Positions 19,130 to 32,474 are shown, numbered from the stretch's first letter. The stretch is 64,000 bases of DNA from Paraspadella gotoi (GCA_051294375.1 CM119269.1:14519918-14583917); one strand, 5' to 3'. The notes: generated from the letters alone by a model not told the origin. Program-made: numbers and translations.

Positions 19130-22100
19130 TTGGCGAGGTCAGCCGATGGCATCACGAGCGCGGCGGTGGGCGGCGTGGAGGGGAGCGTTGTTGGCGCGAA
19201 TCACTCGCAGAGCGGCGATGCGAGAGAGAGCGACGCCTCGTCGGATGCTTTCACGACAGACAAGAACGAAAGGAGGAACAAACCAGCTAAACCGTCAGTT
19301 ATACATTGTTTTGAATATATTTATCAAAATGGTCCGACAGACAGATAGACACACCCTATCCAATGTATCCAAGCCTGCCCTTCTCATATTCGTCCTATTT
19401 TATCTTGATTACAATTCAGGGCGAATCCTCCGCATGCCGTTCGTTTCCTAAAAAGATCTTCCGCTCGGAATTCCCCGACTCCGGACGCGACGCGCAGGGA
19501 GTTTCCACGGCCACGAGTTGCGGCGCGAAGGAGGCGGGCCGACGGGATTAGGAATGTCGGTCTCGTCTTCGCGGCCCCGCCCACGACCGACGCGTCGCAC
19601 TTGTATCCTGGATATTCGGCATCCGAGTTCGACGGCGCCCTCGGCCCCGCGACTGTTCCCCGCTCTTCCACTCTGCGATTTCGGCCGCGTCGGGCGATCT
19701 CAGCTTCAACGGGTTCAACGAACCCTCGCCCATTTCTTCCTGCTTTCGCCACCGTCGACTCAATGTCTCGCAGCACAGGGCATCCGATTCTTTCCTCGCG
19801 AACGCTGCGAGACTCGCAGGCCTCCGTCACCCGGCCAACGCCGTCGACAATGACGCCATCTCTCGACAACGGACGCGTGAGAAGTGGCAGGCAGCAGCAG
19901 CGTCACAACGCCAAGCTGCAAGCCGCAGCAACAGGGATCGGGCGATTACGAGTCGACCAAGCGGGAGACCAAAAGAAAAAAAATACAGTGTCATAACAAC
20001 AGTGATGCGGTGAACAACAACAGCAACTGCAACGGGATGCAGGTTGGTATATTGTTACGAGTCAAATTTAGTTTTACAGTCATTTACCAAAATATTTGTA
20101 TATTTCCAGGTCCAGTCAACTCTGTCTGCGCCTTTTGGGCTTGCGCTTATTCCCCGATGGTGTCGACCCCGCCTTCGCCCGTAATGCTGATGCCCAACAC
20201 GTGAGAGCGTCAATCGCATTGGCGGAGTCAGCGTGAGTCTTCCGCTTACTACATTTGGAGTCAGAAGCACTCGCAAAGCTTCCGCGTCTTCTCTCCACCG
20301 TTCAGGCAAAGGCTATTCCAGCGGCGCGTTCGATCCCGCGGCTGCGGCGGCGCCTCCGTCGGCTCCATTGTTCGCGACTCGAGGATCTGTCGCGCCTTTC
20401 TTACCTTCCGGGTTTTCGCTCAACCTCCTCTCAAATTCCACGTCGCCCGTCGGAAGAAGCGAACCTTCTCATCGACTCGGCTTTGTCTAGTTCGAAATTA
20501 TATTTTGTTTCTTTGATTTATAAATATAAATTTTATAATTAGTTATTTTAACGTCATCATAAGCACCGGAGTATAATGAGTATAAGATTTTGTTTTCAAT
20601 ATGAGAATACTAATTATTTTTATATAATATATATTTTATAATAATTGTTATTTTTTTCTTCGATGTTGCGCGTTAGGGGCTGTTCTCCGAGGGATCTAGC
20701 TCCAGTCACCGTGCAACGTCATGGACATCGCGCCGCAAACAGTAAATTTTGTGAAAATTGATAGCTGGCGACAGACCTACTATGACAGTCTATTTTATGA
20801 GACTCTTTTCATATCCCACGTCCCGTTTCAGGCGCGTCGACGGCGTTGCCACGGGCGCAGCAGGCGAAACGAGGAGACGGCCGCCAAGTCCGAACATAGC
20901 GGCGCCTCAAAGGCTGAAACTAAAAGGACTAACAAAAACGAGGATCTCCTCCAAGATTAAAACTTCAGCTTTAGTTTGAAACTCGTTTTCTAGTAGACTT
21001 CTTTTCAGCGTTGAGGAGAAAGTTTCATTTTTGCACCGTAGTTTCATGAGTAACGATTGATACAATGTAATTTAAAAAATTAATTACTATTGCTAACGTG
21101 CCATTAACAATAAATCTTTTTTCAATCAATTACCGATATAAAAAGTTTCGTAATCGAGATGCAAACGTTGAATTTCAATCTTTTATCCCGATAGACTCGA
21201 ATCGATGCTCGCCACGACAGGATTCGGCGACTTCGACGCGGGTCTCCAACGACTTGGACCCGGAGGAAGAATTCGACCCCGACGTGTCAAGACCGTCGCC
21301 AGCGAGTCATCTCGTTCAATTCTTCCTCTCGATGACCCGTTTCTTTTCTCGTCGGTTTTATCCATAGTATAACTACGAGTTTCCCTTTCAGGAGATGCGC
21401 GTCTTTCGAGCGGCTACGGGTCCACCTCCTCAAAGGAGCGTGTCGAGAAGCCAACACCTCGGAGCGCTGGCCGTCGCCGGAGCGAAACCTAAAGTTTCCT
21501 CTAGGGATGGCGAAGCGGCTAAAAGTACGTCGGGATTGAATGAAATTAAAAATTTAAAATTTATTTAGTCGATCCAACATAAAAACATAAACAATTTTTG
21601 TATAACATCTCTAAATCTGTGAAAATATTAAGGTGAGTGGACACTTATCAGACAAATTAGATGTATTTCAAGCCCAATATTATGTTAGCACGAATTGTTG
21701 TCTTACCTCTCACCAACACCTAATTGACCGGGCTAACGATATCCCCCTGAATTTTTTCTCTCTTCATAAGCGAAAATATTCATTTCAAGACAAGCCTGTT
21801 TGGTCTGCTGCAGCCTTTTACAGCTAATTTTCACATTTTTTATCTTTTTTCCAAATTCATTTTAGTTTCACCAAATCCCGCACCCTCTGCAGTCCACCAT
21901 CACGAGAGAGGCGCAAGTCGTCTTCAGTCGCCAGAGAGAAGAGACCAAAGTCCAGTGGTCCCACTGGTCACGTCGAGATTTCTCTGGAACCAGGTCCGTC
22001 TCTCTCGCGCCAGTGAATAAATAATTTTTTGTTTCTTTTTTTTTTTATTTAGGTATATTTGCAGCTTTCTTTTCGCAGTGTTTTATTTTGGTTTTAAGAG

Positions 22101-23880
22101 CGATTAATTTTAATTTAAACTAAAATCGCTGTTAAAACCAATCGGAATTGTTTTTGATAAATTTTAAATATTAACTATTTTCTTAGCCGTGCAAGCCTGC
22201 GGGCCGCCGCTCCGCTACAACGCGGTCGTTCGACGGAAAGCCACTCCACGACTCCCGCAGCGCCGCGTGCTGCGGTGCTCGAATTCATGGAGTCGACTGC
22301 GACTCATCGGCGACCATCGCTCCGCCGAGGCGCTCCACCGAAAGCAGCTCCTCGACGGCGAAAATCAAACAGAAAAGTCGTCATCTCCGAACCCAGTTAA
22401 AGGGGCCCACCCCGGCGCCGATCGGAATCGGGAGGGCTGCACCCATTGCCACCGTGGAGAAGCTCGACGATTCCTTCACCATCAGTAAGTTACAAAGTTA
22501 TTTATGAATTATAAATTGAGTTCATAACTACTTTCCGTCTCCTTCTTACCATAAACAGACCGGAAATGTGGCCGCCAGCGCCGCCGCGCCAAAAGCCGAT
22601 ACCCGTGGAAGTGGCGAAATTGACGACCTCATCGTCGTTGAGAAGGAAAGACGACGGCGAAGGGGGACAGCGTGAGGAGGGCGTTGCCGCGTCGTGCAGC
22701 GAGGAGGACAACTTTGGCGACGACGAGGAGGATCAAGGTCTTAATTCTAAAGTGTAGTTTAGGTCTAAAAATTAAAGTCTAAAGTTAAATTAGAAAAGAC
22801 CAATTTCTAAATCAAATTTAATAATTAATTTTGTTGAATGTTGATGATCAATTAATTTCCGTGTACTTCTTTGGAACAATGTTTTTACTTTTTAAATCTT
22901 GACCCGAAAAAAAGTATTAATTTTTAAAACCTTTTTCTTACAGTCATGATTAAATCTTGTGTTACTGTATTGTAACGAAATTCATATTTACCAAGCAAAA
23001 ATAATAATAAATAAATTAAATGAACAATTATTATTGAAGTGGCCTTCATCCCTTTTACAAAAATAATAACTTAGCAGTATCCATGCATGCTTTCAATCAA
23101 AGTCAATTTAATTTATTTGTTTTATGCTTTTTCAGGACGATTGCATTTCCGGACGAGGAGGAACGATGCTGTATGATGAGGATTGATGACGAAGATCCAG
23201 TTGTCGATGACGAGCAAGAAATTTTTGGAACGACACAACGATGAAGATTCTCTGTGACAACGACGCCGACGACGCCGTAGACGATGCAGGATGCATGACG
23301 GTGAGTGTTTGGATAATGTGTAATTTCGAAACTGATTTTTGGATGTGATTGGCAATTGAACCAGATTTTATGATTTTAGATTAGTATCTGCTCACATTTT
23401 CAATCTCGTTTATTTTCCGCGGAGTTTTCTTTTTCCCTTCCTTAACTCGGTACACCTTTCCTTACAGACGACGGATCGACCGACGAAGCGTGACGCTCGG
23501 CACCGAGTGGGCGTGCCTCGTCTCTCGGCGGCGGCGCTTCCATCTCTTCTCTCCAATCACCACCGCTTGCATCGGGTCCTCGACCAAATCAATGCGTCAA
23601 GTCCAAGGATTCCGGCCAAAGAAAAGCGCCCGCGAAAAGTCCGGGGTCGCTGCGTTTCTCGGCCGGTATGTTGAACGTTGCTGTAATGAAGTAGCATTAT
23701 ACGGAGCTCGATTGTATACACTAAAAATTTGTCGACATTACCTATTTTAGTACAAGCCGGCGGTCTCAATTCTCCAAAAACAAATCTTCATCTCTTTCGA
23801 AGTTATTTTTGTGATCAATTTTCATCGGTCTCTATTTCACAACTCGTGCGGGGTCTGCCTCCGTCTTTGGAACGTTATGG
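19130..23880 (+). pseudogene. TTLL4: TTLL4 N-terminal exons, duplicate copy 1 (frameshifted)
   Basis: Exon equivalents: about 19130-19298, 19420-20042, 20110-20231, 20306-20478, 20677-20741, 20832-20953, 21195-21302, 21392-21534, 21866-21993, 22187-22484, 22559-22737, 23136-23300, 23468-23665 and 23751-23880. Several lengths differ from copy 2 by amounts not divisible by three (623 versus 608 and 165 versus 160 nt, for example). Some donors are also disrupted by lost bases, such as GATTAA for GTAAAT after 20953. For the first exon, however, copy 1 gives a more plausible disordered frame (ITSAAVGGVEGSVVGANHSQ) than copy 2. It is likely an error-rich version of the same locus. Confidence 0.65.
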
Positions 23881-24029
23881 TATGACAAAGCAAAGAGGTA
23901 CGTTGAAATTGTTAATAAAGTGGCATTTTCATTTTGAGTATCAGGATTATGGACAAGATTAGAAAGGTTAAGGAGGCATATACGTATCTATCTATGTAGT
24001 GGGGCTATTATTGTAATTATGTTTACCAC

Positions 24030-24175
24030 CTATAAGTCGTGACCCGGCGGCTCATTGACCATAACGGGTACCTGGGATCGATCCCCAAAGGTTACTTGCG
24101 GGAAGCTTGTAAAACTGCCTTGGGGGCCTGGAAAACTTTGTCAAGCCCAGGACCCGTTCCATGGCTACTAGAGAG
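24030..24175 (+). repeat. tRNA-like SINE candidate at the right end of copy 1
   Basis: Contains GGGATCGATCCCC, close to a pol III B box, after a tRNA-like GTGACCCGGCGGCTCATTG segment. The counterpart is at about 38538-38672. It lies within 100 bp of the duplication junction. Confidence 0.3.
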
Positions 24176-24553
24176 GACGGTTTAAAGGAAGTTGCGGATA
24201 GCATTCTTCAGCCCACTTAGCTCCATTGTCCAACATATATTCATTTTTGCTGGGGAGAAAATGGTAACAGGCGGCGGCGGCGGAGGCGGGAGAAATATCG
24301 GAATTTTCATCGGCATCGATCTTCGTTTCCCCGCAATTCGGTCTCTTCTCTTCTCGCCCCCTCAACACCCCAATCGCCTTCCAGCGCCCCAAACCACTCC
24401 CCCCCACTTAGACCGAGCCTCTGGCCCCATTGTTTCAACCCCATTCCATAGAGGCTTTCTTATTTTCCTCTTACTCTCACATAGAATTCTGTGTATATTC
24501 TCGCTCCAAGTAACCCTCACTTCTTTTAACCCCTACCACTATATAGTATATAC

Positions 24554-24644
<91 letters not shown>

Positions 24645-24808
24645 ACTCTTCTTCTCCTTCCATCGTCATCGTATAACGCGAATTACATCCGGTCCCGATA
24701 TTCGATTTTCAATTTCATCCGGGGACGAAAAAGACGTCGAGTCGTTCATTAGGAATTCCTGGCGCGGGGCGAAACGCGGCGCCGTGCAGGGAAAGAAGAG
24801 GAGAGATG

Positions 24809-24894
<86 letters not shown>

Positions 24895-25548
24895 TGAAGA
24901 GCGCGACGAAGTTTAAACGTGGCAGCTGGCGAACAATTTCCGTACCCAAAACATTCGCCGGATTCCAATTTTGATAAAAAAAAAAGGAGGGAGGAAGAAG
25001 TCCCGACGCAGCCTTTCGGCGTCGTATTTCGACGAAGCTTATTGGCGCCGCTTTTGGGCGCTGCTCTTTGCCGCCTTTCAGCGCCGCATTCCGAAGCCAA
25101 TTTTTGACGCCCTCTTTGATTTTTTTTTTTGGGGTGAAGTGGTCTTGAGTAACGTCGAAGAATCAGTCACAATAGAAATGAGACAAGATTAGCGAAAACA
25201 ATAAATTTAGCTGAACTTTTTTTATATCTGGAAAAGAGAGAAATTCATTACGAGCGATTGAAAGAAATTCTATTTGACAGAATCAAGGGCAACAGAGACC
25301 TCTCATTTAGTTTTATTCAAATTTGGGGAGACAATATGGTCTTTTCATCGTTAAAATAAGAAAAAAAAGTTAAACACTCGTCGGGAATGTTAATTTAATT
25401 TTTAATTTTAAAATTAAGTGGAAAAAGCAACTCAAATATTTTGACTGTATTTTTCTATAATTTTCTAATGAATTTATTGATTGAACCAACATTACAAGCC
25501 AGTTGATGAAGTTTCAACAAACTTTACTTTTCCATCCACCAATCTCAG

Positions 25549-25669
25549 GTCTACACTGAAGACAAGGGTTGCTCGCTGGAATGCTCGTGCAGGGCCGCGT
25601 CCAGTTGGAGTTGCCAGTCGATGCCTTGCCTCACTCAAGGACAATGCCAACTCCAACATGCCATTTACG
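25549..25669 (+). CDS. Gfrl: Gfrl exon 9 (copy 2, intact): second Cys-rich module
   Basis: Acceptor AATCTCAG ends at 25548 and donor GTGAGA begins at 25670. It encodes VYTEDKGCSLECSCRAASS, then WSCQSMPCLTQGQCQLQHAI. The seven cysteines are lost in copy 1 because of a one-base insertion. It starts in phase 0 (fits exon 8) and ends in phase 1. Confidence 0.85.
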
Positions 25670-27200
25670 GTGAGACTCTATTATCAGTCATACCAAAGTA
25701 TATAATACTTCTTACTATAAATAAATATTAAAAAAAAACTATACTTATAATCCTTCAACCTCAAAAGCATAGTTCGACTGAGATTTATTTTGAATTCTGT
25801 CCGACTTCCTCTTTCATTTACCCCCTTTTGAAACGGATTTCATTGACTGCTGTTCACCAGATGGTTGAACCCCATGCATCGTCGTCGTCGTCATCGTCGA
25901 CTTTCCTCGTCATTTTTAATTCCGCGCCATTTTTCCTTCTTCCGGTTTTCGGCGCCGATTTTCGTCCCACGGGTCCACCCGCTGCGCTCCTCCTATTTCC
26001 CCTCCTCCTCATCCTCCTCCTTCTCCTCCTTTCCATCCTTTTTTCTCCTTTTACTCCCTTCCTTTTCCCTTTCCCTTATTTTCTCGGTTTCCTCCCTCTA
26101 TTTTGTCGTACCTTAACAAAGCTGCTCCTTAGAATTTCTCTAAATAATTCTTCTTTTTTTCTTTCTCAATTTTCCTTCTTTTATCTTTTTCATAAGTCCA
26201 TCTTTTCTCTCTTTGATTTTATATTTTCTTCTTTTTCCAATTTCTTTTTTTCCTTTTCCCCCTTCGCGTCTTACTCTTTAAATTCTTCTTTCTACCTTTC
26301 CAGCCTTCATCCTACTTCCTCCTTTTTCCTCCCTTCTTTCATCTTTCCTCCCACCTTCCTCCTTTCCCCCTCCTTTCTTCTTCTTCCGTCTTCTTCATTA
26401 TTTTCTCAGTCTTCATCCGGATCTTGTTCCACTTTTGATTATCTCTTTCTCTCCTTCGACCTGATGGTGCACATTCTGTACTTTCACCTTCTTTCTATCC
26501 CTCGTTGCTCCGACATTTCATTTTCTTTCTTTGCCTCTCTTTCTCTCCCTTTTTTTATCTTTCTTTCTTTCCTTCTTCCTTTATTTCTTTCTTTCTTTCT
26601 TTCTTTCTTTCTTTATTTTTATTTTTTTTCTTTCTACGATCGTCACTTTTGTTTGTTTGTTTGTCTGTTTGTTGGTTGTTTTTTTCTTTCTTCTCTTTTT
26701 CTTTTTTTTCGCCATTCTCTCTGGTTTTTTCCTATAACTTTTAATTGGCTTTGTTTGTTTGTTTATTTCTTTTTTATTGCCTCTATAGACCCCCTATTCT
26801 TCGCTCCATTATTCCCTCATAACTTTTACTTTGACATCGTTTCGTTCCTCCAGTGAGAAATCACTCTTCATTTCTCACACATTTAACTAAGTTAAAGTCT
26901 ACCAACTGTCCAAAATCCTGCTGATTTGACCTCGAAAGCTATCCAACCCTACTATATTTGTTCTTCTTGATTTTTATCTCCCTCCCGCATTCCTTGCAAA
27001 CTCTTCTCCTTCCTCTGCTCCCTCCAAATCTTTGCGTCTTGCTTCTTGGCAGCTTTACTACCACGTATTTTTTTTAATTCATTAAAATCATTTTTCGTTT
27101 ATCATTTATCATTTCATTTCGTTCTTATCTCACTTCTCATCGCACTTCCCTTTACTGTCTAGTCCGTTGACTTTCTTTTCTTCTCTCCTTTCCTTTCCTT

Positions 27201-27210
27201 NNNNNNNNNN
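27201..27210. other. Assembly gap (10 N)
   Basis: Comparison with copy 1 (12380-12670) indicates about 290 bp are missing here, so the run is a placeholder. Confidence 1.
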
Positions 27211-27361
27211 GCCGGGACATCGGCAGCGGCGTCGGCGACGGCGGCGTCGGCGTCGGCAAAAGCGGTCATGGGAAGAAAATCATCGGATATGTTCGCGTTT
27301 TCAGCGACGACAACAACGACAACGACAACAACAACTTTTGCGACTGTCGATCCGACTTATC

Positions 27362-27363
<2 letters not shown>

Positions 27364-27419
<56 letters not shown>

Positions 27420-27431
27420 TATATATTATAT
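27364..27431 (+). repeat. (AT)n microsatellite, expanded in copy 2
   Basis: About 30 AT units; copy 1 has only about 15 interrupted units at 12813-12843. A length difference like this is expected between haplotypes or from polymerase/assembly slippage. Confidence 0.85.
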
Positions 27432-28496
27432 CTACGAACAGGACGAGTGGACTTTTCGAGGCAACAGTTCTGACTTCTTTTCAACAATAAAATTTTGCTT
27501 CCTGAGACGAATTAACGATAATAAAGATATCTTTCAAATCTATTGCCAATATGCAACTACAATTCATAGAACTGAATAGGTTGGCCCTTTGAAGTTCTAA
27601 AACAATAAGAAACGCGGTTTGACTCACTTCGTCACAAGTAGTTGTGGGTCCAAAGTTCGATGTCGAACTGGTCACATCAGCATCTCACTCTCCATCAACC
27701 TTTTCTTAGAAATGAGCAGACGCAAACGAAACGCGCGTCGGGAGTCGAGACTCCGAAGTGGAGATTGAAGGACGCAGAAAAAAAAAGGAAACGGCAATTT
27801 CAATGTGTTGCGCCGAATTTACTCTCTAAATACCCTATTTTATTTGATCACGTAATTATGCAAGTATAAAATGTATAAATAAACTATGATTAATGATACC
27901 TCAGCTCTCTAGCGAGTAATAACCAAACTAATTCATATAAATTATACCCAAATAAATTATTGCTTGTTTGAACGCATTTACTATTTATTTTTTAAAATAT
28001 TTTCTAAGACGATACTGATAGATGGATAGACCGGCAGACAGACCGACGGAAAAGTGACTTACAGAGTTGCTCCGCGAGTGCTCTCGGCGTACCTAAGAAA
28101 AACTCTGCCTCCTCTCATTCGCTTCTGTCAACACTCCACGCCTCTCGATTCTTTAAAGACTTTTTTTTTTTTTGGAAGGAAAGTCCTCATTTTCGGAATG
28201 GAGTTTGTTCACGTATATGCGCGCTGACTGATGGTTTCAACCCCTGCAAAGGAGCAGCCGCTGGGGGTATGGGCTACGGGTAGGGTCGGAAAGAATGGTA
28301 AGGACAAAAGACAAGGGAGGAGGAAAAAATGATGATTAGGAATGGATCATCCCAAAGGTCCTTCTCGTCGTCGTCGTCGTCGTCGTCATATTCAATGTGA
28401 GGATCTTTGCGACGGAGTTTGTCGATGGAATTCCCGCCGGTGGCAGTAGGGGGGGGGCGTTGGTGTATGCGTTCTCTGGCGTTCTCTGATGGCGAG

Positions 28497-28571
<75 letters not shown>

Positions 28572-31289
28572 GAGAGACGGGGGCGTGGGAGGAGAGGGAG
28601 GAGGGGCATGGGGTAAGGCCGGCCAAAAATAGATCATTTTTTATCATTAAGAGTTCTGCAATATCCATCATGTACTTCATCAATATTTACTATCACTTTT
28701 TTAACTAGTGAAGCACAGTATAACATTGAAGCATTTAAATATTTATCAATGCATAGGCAATGAAAATATTTTTTAGTATTAATTTTATTTTTTAAGAACG
28801 GATTCAGATATCCCATAAAAAGTTGTTTACACAAAGTATAATGCGTTTTTTAATATTTGGAAAAACTCTTTAATATATGGAAAAACTCTTTAAAATCATT
28901 ATCATCATCATCGTACCATAATTTTTATAGTTTTTGCTAATTTTAACCAATAAAATTTGGAAATCTTGTTGTAATATTTTTTATTTATTTTTTCCAGCTT
29001 TACCCGAATCCGTTTTTAAAAATTCTGAATTAGAAAAAAAAATTTTCATGATTTATAGTAATATGATAAACTTTAAATGCTTCTATGTTATTAACTATAT
29101 ATAAAATCTAAAATTTTTTGTAAAATTTCGTTATCCCACAGGGATGCTCTAACGTTATTTATATTACAAAACTCTTAGTTTTTACTTTGTTCCGCCTTAG
29201 TATGGGGTGTCGAGTGTCGACTGTCGAGTCGGGAACGTCATCTTGGCGTCAATGGCGCTCGCTAATTTTCATCGTATGGCAGTTTTCAGCGACGCTGGTT
29301 TTTTACGATGGCGATAATGTCAGAAGTGGAGGTGACAAGAGCCTTTTTTTTAAAGATTAGCTGTGACACAAAACGAACTCGAAGACTTCTAACTTTCGCA
29401 AAAGATTTATTTATGAATAAACTATGCAAATAATATTAAACCATTATTGTTCTTCGTTTCTCTACGTGAGACATTGCCGAGTTGAAGGGTCGCCTGTGCG
29501 TATAAAAAAGTGTGAAGAGAAAAATAGTTCGTTTGTTATTTGCTATTTTGATTATTCACTTGGGTAGTTTAAGAGTTACGTAGATATTCGGCCTCGCGCC
29601 CGACGATACTCACGGAATCTCAACCGAAACCGTCTCGGAGAGGGGAGACAGTTTTTTTGGTTGGCAGTTTCGAAACTGAGGTTTTGATTTATTTCACGAC
29701 TCTGGTTGCTTGGCAGTGCTTGTCGTTGCTTGGTTAAGCTAGGGAACTGATCACAGGTGGGATAAAGTAAAAATGGGGTTCGGAGTTGAACATATCTCTG
29801 ACAGACGAGGAACGGGAAGTGAGAGATAAGTGATAGGCTGTGACAGATAAGATATGGGAGGTGAGAGATAAGTGATAGACTGTGACAGATAAGATATGGG
29901 AGGTGAGAGATAAAGCGACTGGAGGTAAGAGATGAGGTCCGGGAGCAAAGAGAGAGAGATGCAATAGAGGTTCCGCTCATGGTCGTTGTCATGTTTCCCC
30001 CTTTTTTTTTTTCCTTCGCCCGGTTTCGCGGCCCAAAAACCCGAAATTACTTATTTACAAGGGTTTTCCCTCGGGGGGCGTTGCTTTCGGACGAGGGAAA
30101 AACACGTGGCGCCGCCATTTGGAGAACAACTTTATGCAGGGACCCTTTTTTTTAAAAGAGCGTCGTCGTTTTTGAGATGCGGCGGTATACATTTTTTTCC
30201 GAATAACTGTATTTATAGAGAAAAGAATTATATACGTAAACAATAAATACGCTTGATGAAACAACCAATAATTGAATATAAATATTCGAGTTTCTGTGAT
30301 AAGTAAGTGACACGCTTCATTCTTCAATCCAGTATACATTAATACTTAATAAATAAAGTACGTTTAAAACAGAGGCCTTATTCCGGCTTTAAAAAATGAT
30401 CAAAATTTGAGATTACCAGTGAACCAAAAGCGAAGTTCTTTGTTTATAGTTTTCATCTCAAACGCGGAGTAAATTTGAAGTAATATCACGTGGCGTTCGT
30501 TGTCGAAGAAAGTTTAAATAACAAAAGTTTAAATAGAACAATTAACAAATCCATGAGGCGCATCTTCCTTCGCAGTCTACAGCGTATAAAGCCAACACAT
30601 ATGATATTTTTTCAGCCTCATAAACCAACTCTGCTCGTCCTCGGGCCGCATCCTCTAATAGCCAATTCCTCCGCTAGGTTTTTCTCCTCTTTTGTTCAAA
30701 ATGCCCCCACAGCTTTTCTCATTCGCGTATAATTCGCGCATAAATCATAATCAGTCGGCGCCATCTTTTTCCGTCATAACCTCTCGCGCCGTCTACCGTC
30801 GACAGTAGTAGCCTCGTCGAAGCCTCCGATGACTTCCAAGTGTGCGGACCGAATGGTCCGGGGTTCGAGTCCTGGTTCCAACAGTCACCTAGTTTTTTTG
30901 TTTGTGAATCGAAGTGACTGGCTGGAATTGCCTGTGAGGCGACAGATAGACATTTGTTATCAGTCGTCGATGTTGCAATCTTCATCAGTCAATCTCACTT
31001 TCAATGATTAATGTTTAATCTATCCAATTCCTTATAAAATATACTTAGAGGCGGTAGTTTCACCTGTCGCCCATGATGAGCTCCGCGCAAGAGATCGTCC
31101 GCTTTCTCCCCTCGAGCGCCCCCTAGGGACCCCCGCGATAAACTCGTCGCTCATCGCCCGTTCTTTCCCTTCATCCCTAGAGGCCGGAAGATAAGCGCGT
31201 TCCCCTCGCGGGAGACAAGAAACAAATGAAACAATATGCGTCGTGAAAACCTAAGCCACCGGCGGCCATAGTCGGCAGGCCACATACCC

Positions 31290-31350
<61 letters not shown>

Positions 31351-31513
31351 AATAAACCTTGCCTCCTTTGGTTACATACACTTTCAAAATAAAGTTGATC
31401 TATTTCTTCTTTAAATCCTCTTACTCCCTTATGTCATCAATATAAATTTTACTTTCCTCCATGTTGGTTTTTCCAAACTTATTAGCTCGATTTTCCTGTC
31501 TTTCTTTTTTCAG

Positions 31514-31624
31514 AGCACGAAGCGGACTTGCCGCTGGCCGGCCGCGGTCCCTGTCGCTGCTTCATGGGCGAAATTCTCTGCGCCAAAAGTGATGCCGAGA
31601 GAGGACGCCGCCATCGGCGACCAG
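31514..31624 (+). CDS. Gfrl: Gfrl exon 10 (copy 2, intact)
   Basis: Acceptor CTTTTTTCAG ends at 31513; donor GTCAGT begins at 31625. It encodes EHEADLPLAGRGPCRCFMGE, then ILCAKSDAERGRRHRRP. Three cysteines close the C-terminal Cys-rich module. The Arg-rich end could be a basic cleavage site (inference). Confidence 0.85.
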
Positions 31625-31777
31625 GTCAGTTTTAAAAAAAAGAAGGAATAAACCATTATTACAATAGTGGCAGTTCCTGAGCTTCTGATAAGGCTGAAGC
31701 ACCATGATACAGTCGGGTTGACCAGCCCGTCCAACCCAATAAAAACAAAAAACGAACAAAATTAATTAAACCTTCAG

Positions 31778-31902
31778 GTTTGCGACTGTTTGTCGGCTTA
31801 AGCAGCACGGAACGAAACCTGCTGACGGAAAACTCCTCCGTGGATTTCGGGGACCGAAACGTCCTTCAGGGACTCCAAACTCTTTTAGTTACTCAAAGCA
31901 TG
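31778..31902 (+). CDS. Gfrl: Gfrl exon 11 (copy 2, intact)
   Basis: Acceptor CCTTCAG ends at 31777; donor GTAGGT begins at 31903. It encodes GLRLFVGLSSTERNLLTENS, then SVDFGDRNVLQGLQTLLVTQ and SM. It has one N-glycosylation sequon (NSS), no cysteine, and ends in phase 0. Confidence 0.8.
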
Positions 31903-32018
31903 GTAGGTCCCTTTGAGCCATTACCGTCCTTTACTGATATTAATATGATCCTTACTTTGCAGTGGCTTAAACAGTTGAACAGTTAAAGCAACAATTAAAA
32001 ATTTGTTATTTGTTGCAG

Positions 32019-32474
32019 GTTGGAACAACGGATTCTCCGTGTGAATTGGTGCTACTAAACCAATCCTCTATTAATAACTACGTATTCGAAATTCGCCCTA
32101 CCCTTCATCCTCACCGATCGGGTGATGGGGAGATACCTGCATCAAAAACTATCATAGAACCGCAAAAATTAACCATAACCTCATCGTCGAGTGAAAAAGA
32201 CTGCATCTTTCCTACCCAAATGTTAAGTAACATGATAACATCCAAGTCTACCCTCATAACCAGCGACACGATTCTGTCCATTTTGAAAGTGGCTCTCGTC
32301 GAGTACGAAGCCGGCCACGCCCAGAATCACGTGACCTTTTTCGAACACGCAACGCAAAATGGCGGCGACCGTCGAGTTTCCGACGCAAACCGCTCGTCTC
32401 ATCATGAGAAATCGAAACATTTCGGAATAATACCTATCTTTGCGTTGTTTTGTACTCGATATGCATTGTTTTGA
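32019..32474 (+). CDS. Gfrl: Gfrl exon 12 (copy 2, intact): C-terminal exon
   Basis: Acceptor TTGTTGCAG ends at 32018; stop TGA is 32472-32474. It encodes 151 residues starting VGTTDSPCELVLLNQSSINN. A middle segment SDTILSILKVALVEYEAG and a His/Ser-rich segment follow, ending HFGIIPIFALFCTRYALF. A hydrophobic C-terminus with no basic residues after it is compatible with a GPI-attachment signal, as in GFR-alpha proteins, but it is short and carries one Arg. Confidence 0.8.
   Translation, partial: VGTTDSPCELVLLNQSSINNYVFEIRPTLHPHRSGDGEIPASKTIIEPQKLTITSSSSEKDCIFPTQMLSNMITSKSTLITSDTILSILKVALVEYEAGHAQNHVTFFEHATQNGGDRRVSDANRSSHHEKSKHFGIIPIFALFCTRYALF

Larger units (their letters stand above)
9390..24264 (+). 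repeat. Tandem segmental duplication, copy 1
   Basis: The segment repeats directly at 24266-38758. Matches start in a GGC-rich stretch just before CTTCGTTTCCCCGCAATTCG (9430 and about 24321) and end at GAGAAAATGGTAA (24252-24264 and about 38746-38758). Differences are mainly one-base indels in homopolymers. The one large difference is about 290 bp at 12380-12670 that copy 2 replaces with ten N. Most exons in this copy carry frameshifts, so it looks like the lower-quality version of one locus. Confidence 0.93.

Noticed and set aside
24030-24175. Functional tRNA gene
   Set aside because: A B-box-like motif is present but no complete cloverleaf with acceptor stem and anticodon arm could be built by eye.
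10660-24264. True recent gene duplication of receptor and ligase exons
   Set aside because: The difference pattern (homopolymer indels everywhere, few substitutions, gaps matching low-complexity DNA) and the partial-gene content fit an assembly duplication better, though read data are needed to settle it.
25828-26856. 342-codon plus-strand open frame rich in Phe, Leu and Ser
   Set aside because: It lies wholly in a polypyrimidine intron tract, is broken into shorter frames in the duplicate copy, and encodes only low-complexity hydrophobic sequence.
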